Assembly (NCBI GenBank): GCA_963932465.1
Contig: OZ010792.1
Location: forward strand, 21,729,632 to 21,793,631
Origin: Maratus speciosus
Lineage: Eukaryota > Arthropoda > Arachnida > Araneae > Salticidae
Length of the DNA stretch: 64,000 nt
Direction: 5' to 3'
Positions 11,746 to 23,212 of the stretch are shown here, in pieces. Numbering within the stretch: position 1 is the first letter of the stretch; the number at the start of each line of letters is the position of its first letter. The notes under the pieces are model-generated. The model was not told the DNA's origin. It saw only the letters and a program-made list of their open reading frames with translations, and searched no databases. The position numbers and the translations under genes are program-made.

Positions 11746-11933
11746 CCTATTTTATGCAAATCATGTTAAGACTAAGTGGTAGCCACAATGTTAATTGATT
11801 TTTAAAAACAGTTATTTACATTGGGTTAAATTTAAAAAAATATATATTTACCTCGAAAAGTGCAGGAATAAATCTTGGAGCCGGTAAGACTACCCATACA
11901 GCCACGATGCTTGAAATTGATATTTAAATGCTG

Positions 11934-12719
11934 TCAAAAACCGTTGTAAGTTTTCGTAAAAACTCAAACAAATTTTATTTCACCCTTTCTTATCATATAA
12001 ATAAAAACATACATTTATTTTACTTAAAGAGAGGCTTAAAAGTAAATTAATGAAGTTTAAGTTAGAATTAGTTGCTAAACCACCTCCTAAGTTGAAACAT
12101 CTTCTGTACAAACCTTTTGATCCGGTTGCACAGGATGATCTCGCAGGGGTGTATGAAATTATATATGAGAATGAGGGGGGGGGGGATATTAATTATTATA
12201 TTGGTATGACAGGTAGAAAGTTTGGGATTAGGAGGAAAGAGCATGAATCTGATATAAAATTTGGTAGGGATAAGACTGCGTTATCAAGGCTATTTTTAAA
12301 GAGGGGGTTAATATTTGTTTCAGAGACAGTAGATTATTGTTTGTTTCGAGTTTATACCGCAAGTCAATCATCCGGGAATCTATTGAGATATATTCTAGGA
12401 GGGATACTGTGTGTAATGATTCTTTATCCGTTGATATTCCAATTTTATGGTTGGAATTCCTTAATAAATACTTAAAAAAAGGGAGTCTGATAGAGGGAGC
12501 CGCGGTAGCGTAGGCTATTTGAGATCATAGAGGGCGCAGTGTTTTGCATTTTTATGTTTTTTGGTTTTTAGATTATTTTTTGGTACCCAGTGTCATTCAT
12601 TTCTATTGATTATGTGTGTGTTATGATTACGGTTTTTACTATTAAACCGAAACATGTCAACATATTTTAATTTTTATTTGTGACACCTATTTAAGTAAAA
12701 TAAATGTATGGTTTTATTT
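11934..12719 (+). mobile_element. 5'-truncated Penelope-like retroelement with 12-bp target duplication
   Basis: The insert is flanked by direct copies of ATTTAAATGCTG (11922-11933 and 12720-12731), read as the target-site duplication. A segment near its left end (about 11998-12025) recurs inverted at its right end (about 12694-12719, CATACATTTATTTTACTTA). Inverted terminal pieces are common around Penelope-like insertions. The 3' region after the coding relic contains TTAAACCGAAACATGTC, similar to 3' tails of this class. The insertion sits in the 11308-13266 transposon. Confidence 0.7.
12020..12475 (+). pseudogene. Penelope-like element GIY-YIG endonuclease domain, fragment
   Basis: From about 12020 the reading LKERLKSKLMKFKLELVAKP leads into KLKHLLYKPFDPVAQDDLAG, the linker that precedes the endonuclease in Penelope-like polyproteins. 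It is followed by AGVYEIIY and YYIGMTGRKFGIRRKEH, the GIY-YIG core with its Arg and His. The reading then follows ALSRLFLKR and diverges, probably after a frameshift, into a hydrophobic tail unlike the family. The reverse transcriptase part is absent. The first ATG is at 12050, but it is an internal methionine of a truncated protein. A better preserved relative is on the minus strand at 39172-39684. Confidence 0.8.
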
Positions 12720-13371
12720 ATTTAAATGCTGATTTAAATTCTGCAGTAAATTTCCTGTCAAAGAGTTTTAGACATTATTTCTCTAGCATACTTCTGCATG
12801 AGAAAAAATTTGAAAAAAATTCTGTGGCTGCGTCTGAAGGGATTTTCTGTATAATTTTAGAAGAGGGGCGATAAGGAATCTAAAACCCAGGGGCAGAGTT
12901 TAAAAAATAATAACAACCTTCTAAAAATGTGTGCAAGTTAATTTTTGGCTACATATTTATATAAAACAATAGTTCCAGTTTCGGAAAAAAAAAATACATC
13001 GAATTATTTTTATTGAAACAATTTTATCCAGACAGCTCCAAACTTAAAAATCAGCACCAGGGACACGGGGCGGTATAGGAGTTTTCCTGGTATTTGGACC
13101 CCCAACATCGTCCAAAACTTATTTATCTCGTTAATATTGTTATGCAATCATGCAATGGGGTGTTCCTCAGTATATGAAATAAAAAAAAATCACAAGAACA
13201 TGTACTAAAATAAAAATTATTATTCAGGAAGATAAAAGTCAAAAGATTGTGAGAATGCCCCATATATACATGTATAACTGGGAAGAACAGAAAATGGTGT
13301 GCAAAAAATCTTCTGCTTTGCTTTGATCGTAATAAATTTTCAAAAGACTACAATGCAGAACGTGATAGATA

Positions 13372-13890
13372 CACTGTTAAAAATTTGCAACATGCTGTCC
13401 ACTTACGACCGTTTTTATAGGAAACGTTTGCACAACCGTAATTTAACTCCCTTCTGATTTTTTAGCCCCCGGTATGCTATTTCTTTCTCCCAGCTTATTT
13501 TGTCTCCAATAAATAACGTTACCTCTTGTATAAGCCAGCCGTAAAACAAAAGCCGATGTTTCATTGTGCGATTAAATACTCTACAGCATTTTTTAAAACT
13601 TCTAACCATCGCACATTTTCAATGTTTACACCGTCGTATTGGGAAAAAAGTACTTTTGAATGCAATTTGTTTGAAAACTGCATCTCCATTTATTTTTTAA
13701 AAATATTAATATTTTTGTAGTTTTTAGCGACATTTGTTTCATTTTGGCAACTCAAGTACTCCATTTCTGTAGAAAGTAAAGAAAAAATAGTTGAAAAATA
13801 GCAATTATATCTTGTTGTTGCCATTTCCCCATAAAAACTGAAAAAATGTAATGAAAATACGTGCTATTTTGAGAAAAATATAAATGGATG
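13372..13890 (+). repeat. Dispersed repeat, copy 1 (paralogue at 29.9-30.7 kb)
   Basis: It begins at TA with CACTGTTAAAAATTTGC, the same end as the MITE at 11105. From about 13450 it is clearly homologous to the reverse complement of 29890-30720. Shared blocks include TTACACCGTCGTAT, AAAAGTACTTTT, AACTCAAGTACTCCATTT and TGTAGAAAGTAAAG. The right end was not determined. This copy serves as the empty site for an insertion in the other copy. Confidence 0.7.
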
Positions 13891-14055
13891 ATTTATGATA
13901 AAATATAGAGCTACTATAAACTATATTTGATTTTAAGTATCTATATTAATGCAAATGACGTCACTTTACATGAAATAAAAGAGTGTGCTTTAAGTCTTAA
14001 AATTGAAATATGTTTTGTACTACAGTAGAGTCCCGATTATCTTAGTCCCGCTTAA

Positions 14056-14256
14056 CCCCTTGAGGGGCAAGCAAAAATGTCTCTAAATATTGAATTCTCA
14101 GCTGAATAATCGAAATATTTTATTTTTAAATAAGGAAAAACAATTTTTCACCGATTATCCTCCAAAGTTAAAAATATAAAATTCAGTAAACATTTTCTGG
14201 TGAGAATCTTGTTTAAATTAGGTGGGATATATTTTATTCCACCGCCCCTCAAGGGG
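14056..14256. mobile_element. TTAA-flanked MITE, family A
   Basis: The ends CCCCTTGAGGGGCAAGC and CCACCGCCCCTCAAGGGG lie in inverted orientation. The left flank is TTAA; the right flank reads TTTTAA, a slightly altered site. The same element is at 47967-48170. Confidence 0.75.
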
Positions 14257-14407
14257 TTTTAACCGAGTTATTTCCTTCTGATGGACTGGTGGTTTTTATT
14301 ATTATGAAACAGCCATTTTAAATGAAGCGTTTAGGTGAAGATGAAAGAGCAGTCGTAAAAAGTTAGAACTCTGATTTTCTGGTCAGAATGGAAAAAAAAA
14401 AGGCCGT

Positions 14408-14452
<45 letters not shown>
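14408..14452. repeat. Poly-A tract
   Basis: A run of more than 40 adenines. Similar tracts lie near 43911-43940, 54380-54409 and 58841-58876. Confidence 0.9.
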
Positions 14453-14456
<4 letters not shown>

Positions 14457-15176
14457 ATGATTCACATAATAAGAATAAATTGGGTATTTGAATTTTTAAC
14501 ACTGAAAAATATTTTTATAATTGAATGTAAATAATCAAATTTTCACAAAATTTAATTCATTAAAAATATGCTATAATTTTCATAAAAAAGGGTATTTTAA
14601 AAATTTTATAAAAGAAATCGTGAAACTATTTAATTAATCATGATTCTTTCTATAATGACTAACTCCATGATTTATTGTTTCTTCCGAAAATATACGTTTT
14701 TCATTTTTCATACGTATACGTGTTTCATGCAAAAATGCGTTCGTAATGGAAAAACATGTAAAATAAATTAATTAAAATAATAATTTTTTTTAAAGGTTAT
14801 TCTGTAAAAAAATAATATTGTGCAAATCTACAGATCATAATTTATTTTTATGTTTAATTTCAAGTCAAAATACTGAATAGTTTCTTTGTAAAGTGTACGA
14901 CAAAATGTAATTTGTGTAGCCTAGTAGAGGATTCGCTTCGCTCATCCTAATAAACATTCAGATCTTGGTGCAATAGCTGTTGCACTCTTATGAAAAAACG
15001 AATGCATACAAAATTTATTACGATTCTATATATTAAATTCAGTAATACGGAAATAATAGGACTCCATCTTAAATAAGACGTCATCACCATGGTAACCTAT
15101 CATGGACTATCATTGAATTAATTACGTATGATAGGATTTAATAGAATGGAGAAAACTTTTATTAATATCTTTTTAA

Positions 15177-15685
15177 CCCTTAAATGTCTGGTGTTGCTTT
15201 TCGGCAAAATACCCAAATTAGGCTCTAAAATACTATTAGAATAATATTGAAGCTATAATGCCTAATGTTGCCAATAAAATACATTCTGAAGATATTATTA
15301 AATCGATTTTCAACATGTAAATGGCAACACTTGTGCTGTTTAAGAATAAAGAGAGATTTATTTTTCAATTGTTGCTACTTGTTCCTTTTGTTTTGTTTGG
15401 AAGCTTGCGAAATACCCTATTTTGACCTGCAGTGAGCAAGTAAAATTTTTTCCTTATTATAGTTCCTAAAATTCTTGTGTGTTTAATATTATAGAATTTT
15501 ATCAAGGGAAATTATTTTTCCAATTAAACACCAGTATTGCCGATTAGTAACAAACTGTTTTTGAGCCGTAAACTATACTTAAAACAAAATATAATTTTCT
15601 TAAGTATTTTTCCCATGATTTATTTAAACAATGAAAGCCGAAAAACATTATTACAGTGATTATTGAAAAATCAGGCATTTAAGGG
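15177..15685. mobile_element. TTAA-flanked MITE, family D
   Basis: The ends CCCTTAAATGTCTGG and TCAGGCATTTAAGGG are inverted repeats with a perfect TTAA on both sides (15173-15176 and 15686-15689). No coding capacity is visible. The ends and target site fit a piggyBac-type non-autonomous element. Confidence 0.7.
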
Positions 15686-16883
15686 TTAAGTTTTGGTACT
15701 ATTCTCGTAAAATTTGAAATGACTTGATAAAATTCTACAACTTTTATATGAATTAAATTTCAAAAACATTCGGTTGAGTAGTTTTTGCGCTATTATATAT
15801 GGACAGACGAACGGAGCAGACGACGACAATAGGTGCTACGTATTTATATAATTACGAACGCACCTAAAAATGGACAATTTTATGCTCTCTTTGGATTCAT
15901 TATTGTTACATATAGTGAAATTTTGCGCGCAGTATATAAAATAAAATTCTTTTTGTATCCTACGATTTTTTTTCTTCATATATGCAATAATTTAAAGTTA
16001 CACACGCTTGTCATAAGTAAACCAATGGAGTCAGCATATACATATCAGTGAAGCAAATCGCCTTGTTCTAATTCATGAGGTTTTCGAAAACGAAACGGAA
16101 AGCTCTTTATATAAGTAGCAAAAGAACAACACATTTTCCATAATTCCTTTCTCGATTTCTCTTTCCTATTCATTAGTAAAATAAAAAAAAAAACATTTCC
16201 TAGTAGATTAAAATGTTTCAAAATCTTTTGATAATAGGTTTTATTTTATTGTTTTCAATTGTTTTTTACGACAATAATTTTAAAGATTAAATTATATATT
16301 ATCTTATTGAGCTATTAGAACTTTTTTTTTCACGATGAACTCAAATGAACAAAATGAATGTCATTGTAAAAATAATTTTTTTCTTCGCATAACAAACAAT
16401 TATTTTTTACCCTTTTCTATGTTTTGTAAATGTGTTATCCTTATTTAAAAAAAAAAAAAATCGCGAACATTTCCTTTTTTATTTAGTTGCAACTTTGTTT
16501 TTCTGCTTTTGTAGAAAAGCCAACTAAACAAAATCTGTTTTCTCCCCCCCCCCCTTTTTTTTTCCCTTTCAGATAAAAACTTCTAATCCAAGTGCATTCT
16601 TTAAGTTTTAATGAGTAAGTTGATGTCTCTAGAGTGGAAATTTCTAAATGTTGTGGAGAAATACTTTAAGACAAATTCAGAAATCTCTTTTGTGTTTATG
16701 AAATAATTTATTACAAAACAATCATGGACAATTAAATATCAATAATTAAAAAAACTAAGAATAAAAATATTTCGCATCAAATTTAATTACAGGAGCCAAA
16801 TATAAAAAAGGCTCTAACAAGATGAGGACACAGAAAATAGTTTTAGGATTGAAACATATTTTAGAGACTTTTTAATAGTGATT

Positions 16884-17095
16884 GCCGAAGCTGGTAGACG
16901 GGAGGTGCTGGGTTCGATCCCAATCGCGCCCGTCGGCCTCATCGTTCGGAGTTTTCGTGGTTTTCTTCGAGCCATGGATTTCCATGCGTAAATACGGGTT
17001 AGGTTCCCTTAGAAAGACCCCCACGAAGGGCACTCCCCCCTCGGGCCTATATGCCTAGTGTAGATAATCGGCCGTCAAAAATCAACCAACCAACC
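16884..17095 (+). mobile_element. tRNA-derived SINE with 13-bp target duplication
   Basis: Direct repeats TTTAATAGTGATT flank the element (16871-16883 and 17096-17108). The head contains GGTGCTGGGTTCGATCCC, an RNA polymerase III B box as in tRNA genes; the A box is degenerate. The body is GC-rich against its surroundings. The tail is a short AACC-type repeat (CAACCAACCAACC) rather than poly-A. It was presumably mobilised by an unidentified LINE or Penelope-like element. Confidence 0.85.
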
Positions 17096-17496
17096 TTTAA
17101 TAGTGATTTGCGTTTCAGCAATTAGATAGTAGGGCCAGCAATACCAGGGGGTCGCGTTTAGCTACTGTTAGAAATTTATTTTGATGTAGGTGTTAAAATT
17201 TTTTAGTGTCCAATTATAGTGACTGTCATTTACATTATTATAGACTTGGTTCCACACCACCAGAAAGGCCAAACATTTAGAGGTCCTGAAAACTTTATAT
17301 ACGTTTGAAGAATTTTAGAGACGATGATTAAGAGCGATGATTAATTACATCAATTCAAGAGCTGAGAGGTACGACTACTATAATACGGGAGTCTAGATAG
17401 GGGACAGAACAAAAACTAGGCTTGCTATGATTGCTTCAGTGTGTTTTTGCAAATGAGCCACAAATTTGTATGATTTTACATTCTTAAATGAAAATA

Positions 17497-18412
17497 CAGT
17501 CGACACCGGTTATAACGTATCTGGGATATAACGTACTCAGATGCTTGGTCCCGAATGAAATCCGATTTAAGTAATGTTTTACAACTTCGGCTCTAACTGG
17601 CTATGTAAAAGCCTTAATCTGGTTATAACGTACTTTTTAGACCGAACGAAAAATAAAATTTTGATGTTAACCTTGCATTTCTGGTTTTCAAAGGTAAACT
17701 GTCTTCGATGTTTATCCCAGTGAGTTCTAAGGCTGAGTTTACTTCTTCCAAGAGCAATTACCGCCTTTTTTTCTCCAACCGTTTGTAGTTATTGACAAAA
17801 GGACGGGGAGACTCAACAATGGAAAGAGGCGAAGATGGATTTTAAGGAAATATTTCCGTCCTTCAGAATGATTCTTCAAAAGAAGTAAAAAATGAAAAGT
17901 ACCGCGAAACTACGAAAAAGGGCACCGAGAGTTGAAGGATACGTACGTCTAAATAGACGTAAACTGCCGGCGTTTATGTTGTGGTGAGGTGGTGTCTTTC
18001 ATTTTTAATTGCATCTCAAGTATGCTGAAGTATCATTCCGTAGGACGAAAGATACTGATCTACTCCATCCCATTCATTGTTGAATCTCCTCAACCTTTTG
18101 TTATCAACTGCAAACTGTTGGCGACGAAAAGGGATAATCTTATTATAACATACTATAATACAAGAAGGAGTCTCAGTTACGGGATTGGGAAGGAGCCCAA
18201 AAAGTGTGACAGGACATGTGGGTTAACACATTATAACGTCACCACCCGTAATATAAAACGCTTAGGTATGTACTATTTGCAATAGTAGTAATTAGTTTAT
18301 TTATGTTAGTGTTATTAGGATTTTTATATAATCATGGGTATTATGAGTAACGGTTAATACGAGGACTTTTAAAATTCCCTTGCTTCTCTTATTAACCGAG
18401 TTCGACTGACTG
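17497..18412. mobile_element. Pogo/Tigger-like relic without transposase
   Basis: The left end CAGTCGACACCGGTTATAAC and right end CGAGTTCGACTGACTG are imperfect inverted repeats. Each is bordered by TA (17495-17496 and 18413-18414). TATAACGTA-type motifs recur near both ends, as the CGTTTAA-type motifs do in the Tigger-like element at 37102. The open frame at 17989-18285 has no recognised domain. Confidence 0.55.
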
Positions 18413-18419
18413 TAGTTTT

Positions 18420-18985
18420 AAAATTAAATAAAAGAAAATAATTATAATAAAGGGAAAGTTCATCACGCAGAACTTAAGGGAATAAAATATAGAAGAAAAT
18501 GAAATCATCACGCGGAAGTTAAGGAGAAATTATATAAGTGATAGTGAGTCGTAAATAATTCAAATCATTTATAACGCAATTGCACTCAATAAAAACGCGG
18601 ACTGTATTAACACTCACGTATTATTTATTTCTCATTTTTCACTTTTGACTGCCGAATTTATTGCCAGCGCACGATTCGCCGATACTTTCTCATAATATAC
18701 AGTGAGATTATTTTAGACGCATATCCACATAGCACTTTTACATTCTAACGGCGACAGATAAAAATAATCAATATACATTATTGGAAACTAAATTTCCAAA
18801 ACATTAGAACATTTCAGCAGTAAACATGCAGAATAATACCCAGTAGTACATTTTTAGAAATGATTTGACTTATTTCACATAAGTTTTGAGGACATTTTTC
18901 CCCCTCTCTTCTTGTATCACGTGCTTCAGATTTTCTTTTGTCGATATAATGTTTATTAGTAGGCATTTCTTACTTACACATCATA
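18420..18985. other. AT-rich DNA without recognised gene
   Basis: Two short direct repeats, AAGTTCATCACGCAGAA and AATCATCACGCGGAA, lie near 18456 and 18505. Nothing else is recognised. Confidence 0.4.
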
Positions 18986-18989
18986 CGTA

Positions 18990-19920
18990 GTATATGGAAA
19001 GTCTTGTAATCGTTTTAAAAATCGAAAAAAAAAATTGACGGATTTACACGTTTCAGACACTGGAGATTCCGAAAAACCTATTTTTAGGGGGGGGGGGGGG
19101 GGGGGATTTGTCGTCCGTCTGTCTGTGTGTGTCTGTAAACGCTCTATCTCCCGAGCAAATTGAGATAGAGGCTTAAAGTTTGTTTTATAATTAGTATCTA
19201 ATAATGGAAAGAAGCCTATTAAATTTAAGAACCTCGATTATCCGGAACAATTTTTTTCGGACTCTCGAAATATTCGTTCTGATAAAAGGTACATAAAAAT
19301 TTTGGAAATTGTTTATTTTAACCCCTTGGGGACGAGCGGCACGTATACGTGCCGCATGAAGCGCTCAGAATCCTTGTTTTTCCTCACCAGTAAAATTTTA
19401 CTGTAAAATTTGCTTTGTTTAATCAGCGCATTTTCTCGATTCAAGAAGACACAAATTTCTGTTTTAAAAAAACAGTGACAAAAGATTAAAAATTTCGTAA
19501 AAGGCTCCCGTCCCGAAGGGGTTAAGGAGGAAATATAAAACATAATAAAAAAACATAAATTTTGCATAAAGAATGAAGTCGATCGGATAATTAATTGCCG
19601 AGATATTTGTAATCCTATTTTCCACACTCTTCTATTTTTCATGACACTGTATTTCATTCAAATTTCAATTCATAGATATATTTTAATTAGAAATGAGACG
19701 CTTAATCCGACGCAGTAAACTGTTAGTTAATATGATTATCATTTTTAGAGTTATAAGGATGTTTCTTTTACGCAATACAGTAACAGAGCATTTAAAGTTT
19801 ATGATGTCATCAAGCCACGATTTTAAACACTCTATCTACCGAACAAATTGAGATAGAGCCTTGAAATTCGGTATGTACTTAGAATGTAATAGTGTGACAA
19901 AGCCTATTAAATTTCAGTAT
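18990..19920 (+). mobile_element. Helentron-like element, split by a MITE
   Basis: The head resembles those at 2098 and 59118 (ACGGATTTACACG, then a CCGAAAAAC block). A poly-G run and CCGTCTGTCTGTGTG follow. A unit containing GCTCTATCTCCCGAGCAAAT at about 19140-19235 recurs at 19828-19920. The two are separated by a TTAA-flanked MITE and some unassigned sequence. Confidence 0.45.
19322..19521. mobile_element. TTAA-flanked MITE, family B
   Basis: The ends CCCCTTGGGGACGAGC and GTCCCGAAGGGG are bordered by a perfect TTAA on both sides. Near the left end is a 16-bp perfect palindrome, GGCACGTATACGTGCC. The same family is at 35484-35622. Confidence 0.75.
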
Positions 19921-20589
19921 TGAACATTTATTTTCACATTTTATATTATGCATATCCATGATGGGTAAGTATTACGGTGGCCCCCAACGACTAGTTTTTA
20001 ATCGGTATCAACTTGTCAAAAAGAATTTAGATATGTAATTTAAAACTAGTGTTTCAGTGACTTCGGATTAAGGATAGAACAACAAAAATGAAATATTTAA
20101 AACAGCGTAATATGATTTATTGTTTTGATAAAATTGGAGAGTTTAAAATGAATACAGTACTACTTATTCAATATTCAAAAAATAAGAGAAAAAACATCTC
20201 TGGAAAATTTTTGTTTCTATAGGACAATGACCAAAACTTTCTCACTTCATAACGAGGACACGGGGTTATATATAGCATATTATTTTTTTTTCAGTTAAAC
20301 GGTGGCACAGCCTAGTGAGTATACCCTTGAAAATAACAATATTGAACACCATGTTATTAATCTTAACTACTTTGGCGCGTTAGGAAAATCTGAAGATTTT
20401 GTTACATTTTTTTTAAATCTAATACAAACATATTTTGGTTTTAAAGAAAGCTTTCTAGCATTATATCTTTGAATGAAAAAAAAATCCAACAAATTTTTGT
20501 TCCTATTATTAAGACAGGGAGCCGCCAGTCACTTTTTTCTGTCTACGACTATTTCCAAACAACAGTTTTCAAGTTAAATTGCTATTTCT

Positions 20590-21000
20590 AATGTTGCAAA
20601 AATCTACTACAAAGTTGTTGGGAAATTCCTGGGTGATTGACTCATGCCAAGGTTCTTTTTAGAGCATCCCAAACATTGTCAATGGGATTAAGGTCCGGCG
20701 ACCTTTCGGGCCAATCCATACGATAAAAAACCTCACATCATACAAAAGCAATATCGACAAAGTGATACTCGATGAAGCTTGCATTATTATCCACGAACTC
20801 TGGAACGACAACGTCTCGGAGAACGCTCACATTAAATTGAAGGACATCATCCCTATAGCATTCTGAAATCACTATAAGCGCATATAGAATAGAGCTCGTC
20901 TTTTGTGGAAGCCAAACATACGCAGCTTGGACACAGCTAGATTGTAGCTGTATTCTATTTAGTGATGAATCGAGATTTAGTAACACAATCTGATTTTCGT
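20590..21000 (-). pseudogene. Tc1-like transposase relic, C-terminal half
   Basis: The minus strand reads CYRDDVLQFNV, then VVVPEFVDNNASF, where the second catalytic Asp of Tc1 enzymes sits. After a stop it continues MDWPERSPDLNPIDNVWDAL, the family's C-terminal catalytic block, here with Asp in place of the usual Glu (PIE to PID). KRTLA and a stop follow. Upstream, toward 21000, LNLDSS recalls the region after the first catalytic Asp. Stops and frame breaks make it non-functional. Confidence 0.75.
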
Positions 21001-21319
21001 TGTATCTAAATCTATAGAGATCGTTGTCCACACTATCATCCCACCAAAATACGAGAAATTTAGTGATCCTGGAATCTTTTTGGGGGCAGAAATATGTTGT
21101 ACAGCCAACACCGCAGCAAGACTTCGATGTGGGTACTGTGACAGCACAGCAGCATAAGGATGAAATTTTTGAATCTTCGTGTGATACTTCTCCGGGAAGT
21201 ATAATCACCTTTATGTAAGAATATGTAAGAATAAAGAATATATGTATATGTAAGAATATGTAAGATTATGTAAGAATATGTCACCATATGTAAGAATAAT
21301 CACCTTTTTGAACCATAAT

Positions 21320-21560
21320 GGAAGCCACCACAACCTTACATGTTAGCGGTTTTCTTGAAGAAGAGGATATTCACCTCGTGAATTGGTCTTCAAAGCCCCG
21401 AAACCTTAATTCTATTGTGCACGTTTGGGATGCTCTAGGAACGTCAACCCGCCTCCCAGAACTTAAAATCTGCGCTTTCATATGAGCGTTTGCTGCCATA
21501 AGCTTTCATCAACAACCTCATTAACAATATGAGGGATTGTTGTACGACCTGTAAGCTTTG
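21320..21560 (+). pseudogene. Tc1-like transposase relic, C-terminal end
   Basis: The plus strand reads EEDIHLVNWSSKPRNLNSIV, then HVWDALG, corresponding to the catalytic block and the sequence after it. It ends AFINNLINNMRDCCTTCKL followed by a stop, the usual tail of Tc1 enzymes. It lies in inverse orientation to the relic at 20590-21000, with both 3' ends facing outward. A terminus GGACACCAGTG followed by TA ends at 21871 and is probably the right end of this element. Confidence 0.7.
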
Positions 21561-21844
21561 AAGAATGTTCATACTCCATATTAGCCTCTTTGATTTGGGA
21601 ATATAATGCGTCATGCTTTGACCATCTTTTATCTACTGTGTACATTTCCAAAATCTTTACTTTTTTTCAAGTTCTTGTGTTGCTATATGATGTCTCATAC
21701 AGCGCTCTTATTAAAGTGAAAAACTTTGTTAAAGAACATCATAAAAACGGGCAGTTTCTTAGTGCTTTTTTACTACTATGAAGTAATTATGTACCAAATT
21801 CATTCTCCAAAAAATATTTTCTTTAGATATCATTGATTTTGTGT

Positions 21845-21871
21845 CTGTGACTTTAATTTTGGACACCAGTG
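21845..21871. mobile_element. Right terminal repeat of Tc1-like element
   Basis: CTGTGACTTTAATTTTGGACACCAGTG runs to 21871 with TA at 21872-21873. Its reverse complement, CACTGGTGTCCAAAATTAAA, is a typical Tc1-like end. The matching left end was not found. Confidence 0.6.
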
Positions 21872-22082
21872 TATAAAAAAGTTTACACTAGTCTTGAATA
21901 ATAATAATTATGCTTTATTTATGATTAAACTAAAATTTATTTTTAAAAATATGTATGATTTGAACAATTTAAATTGAACTTTCTAATTTTAAAGGAAAGT
22001 ATCCCACTATATTGTATAAAAAATACTGTCATGCTAACATGAGAACAAAATCTTGAATTGCTAATATAATTTCCCTTTTCAG

Positions 22083-22267
22083 ATGTTCTGGCGGCCAGCA
22101 AATGCTGTTAGTTCATTCTTAATAGCTCTACTATTCATAGAAAGTCACATCAAAAGCTACTGCCAAGCTACTTTTGGTACTTTTTCTTACTCTCTTTCGG
22201 GCATGGCACCCTTACCTGCAAATACCATGGGTTACGCACATGCACAGCCCGTGTATCACTTGCCACA
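22083..22267 (+). CDS. Histidine-rich secreted protein, coding exon 1 (signal peptide)
   Basis: This exon encodes the first 61 residues and two bases of codon 62. It opens MFWRPANAVSSFLIALLFIE, an n-region and hydrophobic core typical of a signal peptide; cleavage is likely near SYCQ. A 5' splice site, ACA then GTAAGTAC, follows at 22268, leaving phase 2. A polypyrimidine tract and AG (TTTCCCTTTTCAG) end just before the ATG, so an upstream non-coding exon is likely, which I could not place. The ATG was chosen because it opens directly after that acceptor and gives the signal sequence. Joining to 31037 keeps the frame open. The exon pairing is inferred from phase and splice consensus; no transcript was seen. 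Confidence 0.75.
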
Positions 22268-22387
22268 GTAAGTACTTCTTGCAATTTCACTTCTCAATGA
22301 TCGCTGATTTGATAAATCTTTTTTTTAATTACAAGTACATAAATATAATTAATGAAACTATTTTGTAGTAAAAACTTATTATGCGAC

Positions 22388-23200
22388 TAGCTGCCCCGCC
22401 CGGCGTTGCCCGGGCAAGTAATAATATTCTTAAACCGACAGTAGTCTCGTCTTTTTTTTCAGAACTTTATTAGTCGCGCTCGGTCTTTTTGCCGCGTAGT
22501 TCTCTGTTCTATTTGTAAGGTGATATGTGTTAGGAGAAGGTAATTCATATGGGCGGCAAAAAGTCCGACACGCGACTACTGCTGGGTTAAATGAACCTGA
22601 AATTTGTAGTGCAGGTCCGTATAGAGGAGGGGGGGAGGGTGTAGAGACGATGCAAATTGTCAAGGCCCGACACAGTTGGAAAGTTGTGTAAAGTTACAGG
22701 TTAAGGTTTTGAATTTTTATTTCTCTCTCACTTTAAACTCTTTTATTCAAAATGAATTGATGAGTTCAATTAAAATTTAATTATGTTTTCAATAATTTAA
22801 ATTTTTATTTAAAATCTTTAGATGAAAAAGTAATTACAAATACATCATAAGCTGTCGTACTGAAAAAGAAATAATAAAATTGCAAGCAAATACTACTATA
22901 TAGATTTTTAAAAAGATACTATCTCTCTCTCGACTCTATTTTCTAATAGAGTAAAGGCTGTTTATAACGGAATCGTGCAATAAACTGAAAAAAAAACAGG
23001 TTTCAACCCCCCCCCCCCCCCAAAAAAGTGCAATTACACTTTGTTTAATTTAGAGAGCCTGCATAAAACGGAATTTATGACTGGTCGTTGCGTTTCTGTC
23101 TATGCAGGTTTTATTGTATCTTATTTCTGGTGGGGGACCGGTATAGCAATTATTACCGGAACGGGCAGACTCTTTGTACGGCCAAGTTTCTATCATTTTA
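22388..23200. other. Intronic DNA with a GC-rich repeat start, no gene seen
   Basis: The stretch starts CTAGCTGCCCCGCCCGGCGT and TGCCCGGGCAAG, a motif that looks like the end of a dispersed repeat, class unknown. The remainder is AT-rich with a poly-C run near 23008. Confidence 0.35.
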
Positions 23201-23212
23201 TATCTTTAGAGA

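Larger units (their letters stand above)
11308..13266. mobile_element. 2-kb inverted-repeat DNA transposon, no coding capacity
   Basis: The left terminus TATATGGGGCATTCTCACAA continues ATCTTTTGACTTT. The right terminus at 13229-13266 is its near-perfect reverse complement over about 32 bp. The interior holds no transposase, a purine-rich minisatellite and an inserted Penelope-like fragment. The element at 41661-43321 has related ends (TATATGGGTCATTCTCTGA). Confidence 0.75.

Noticed and set aside
16884..16960. Annotation as a tRNA gene because of the B box
   Set aside because: The A box and cloverleaf are degenerate, and the 13-bp duplication shows that it is a SINE.
18040..18290. 98-codon open frame at 17989-18285 considered as a transposase
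   Set aside because: It has no helix-turn-helix or DDE motif and lies in a decayed pogo-like element.
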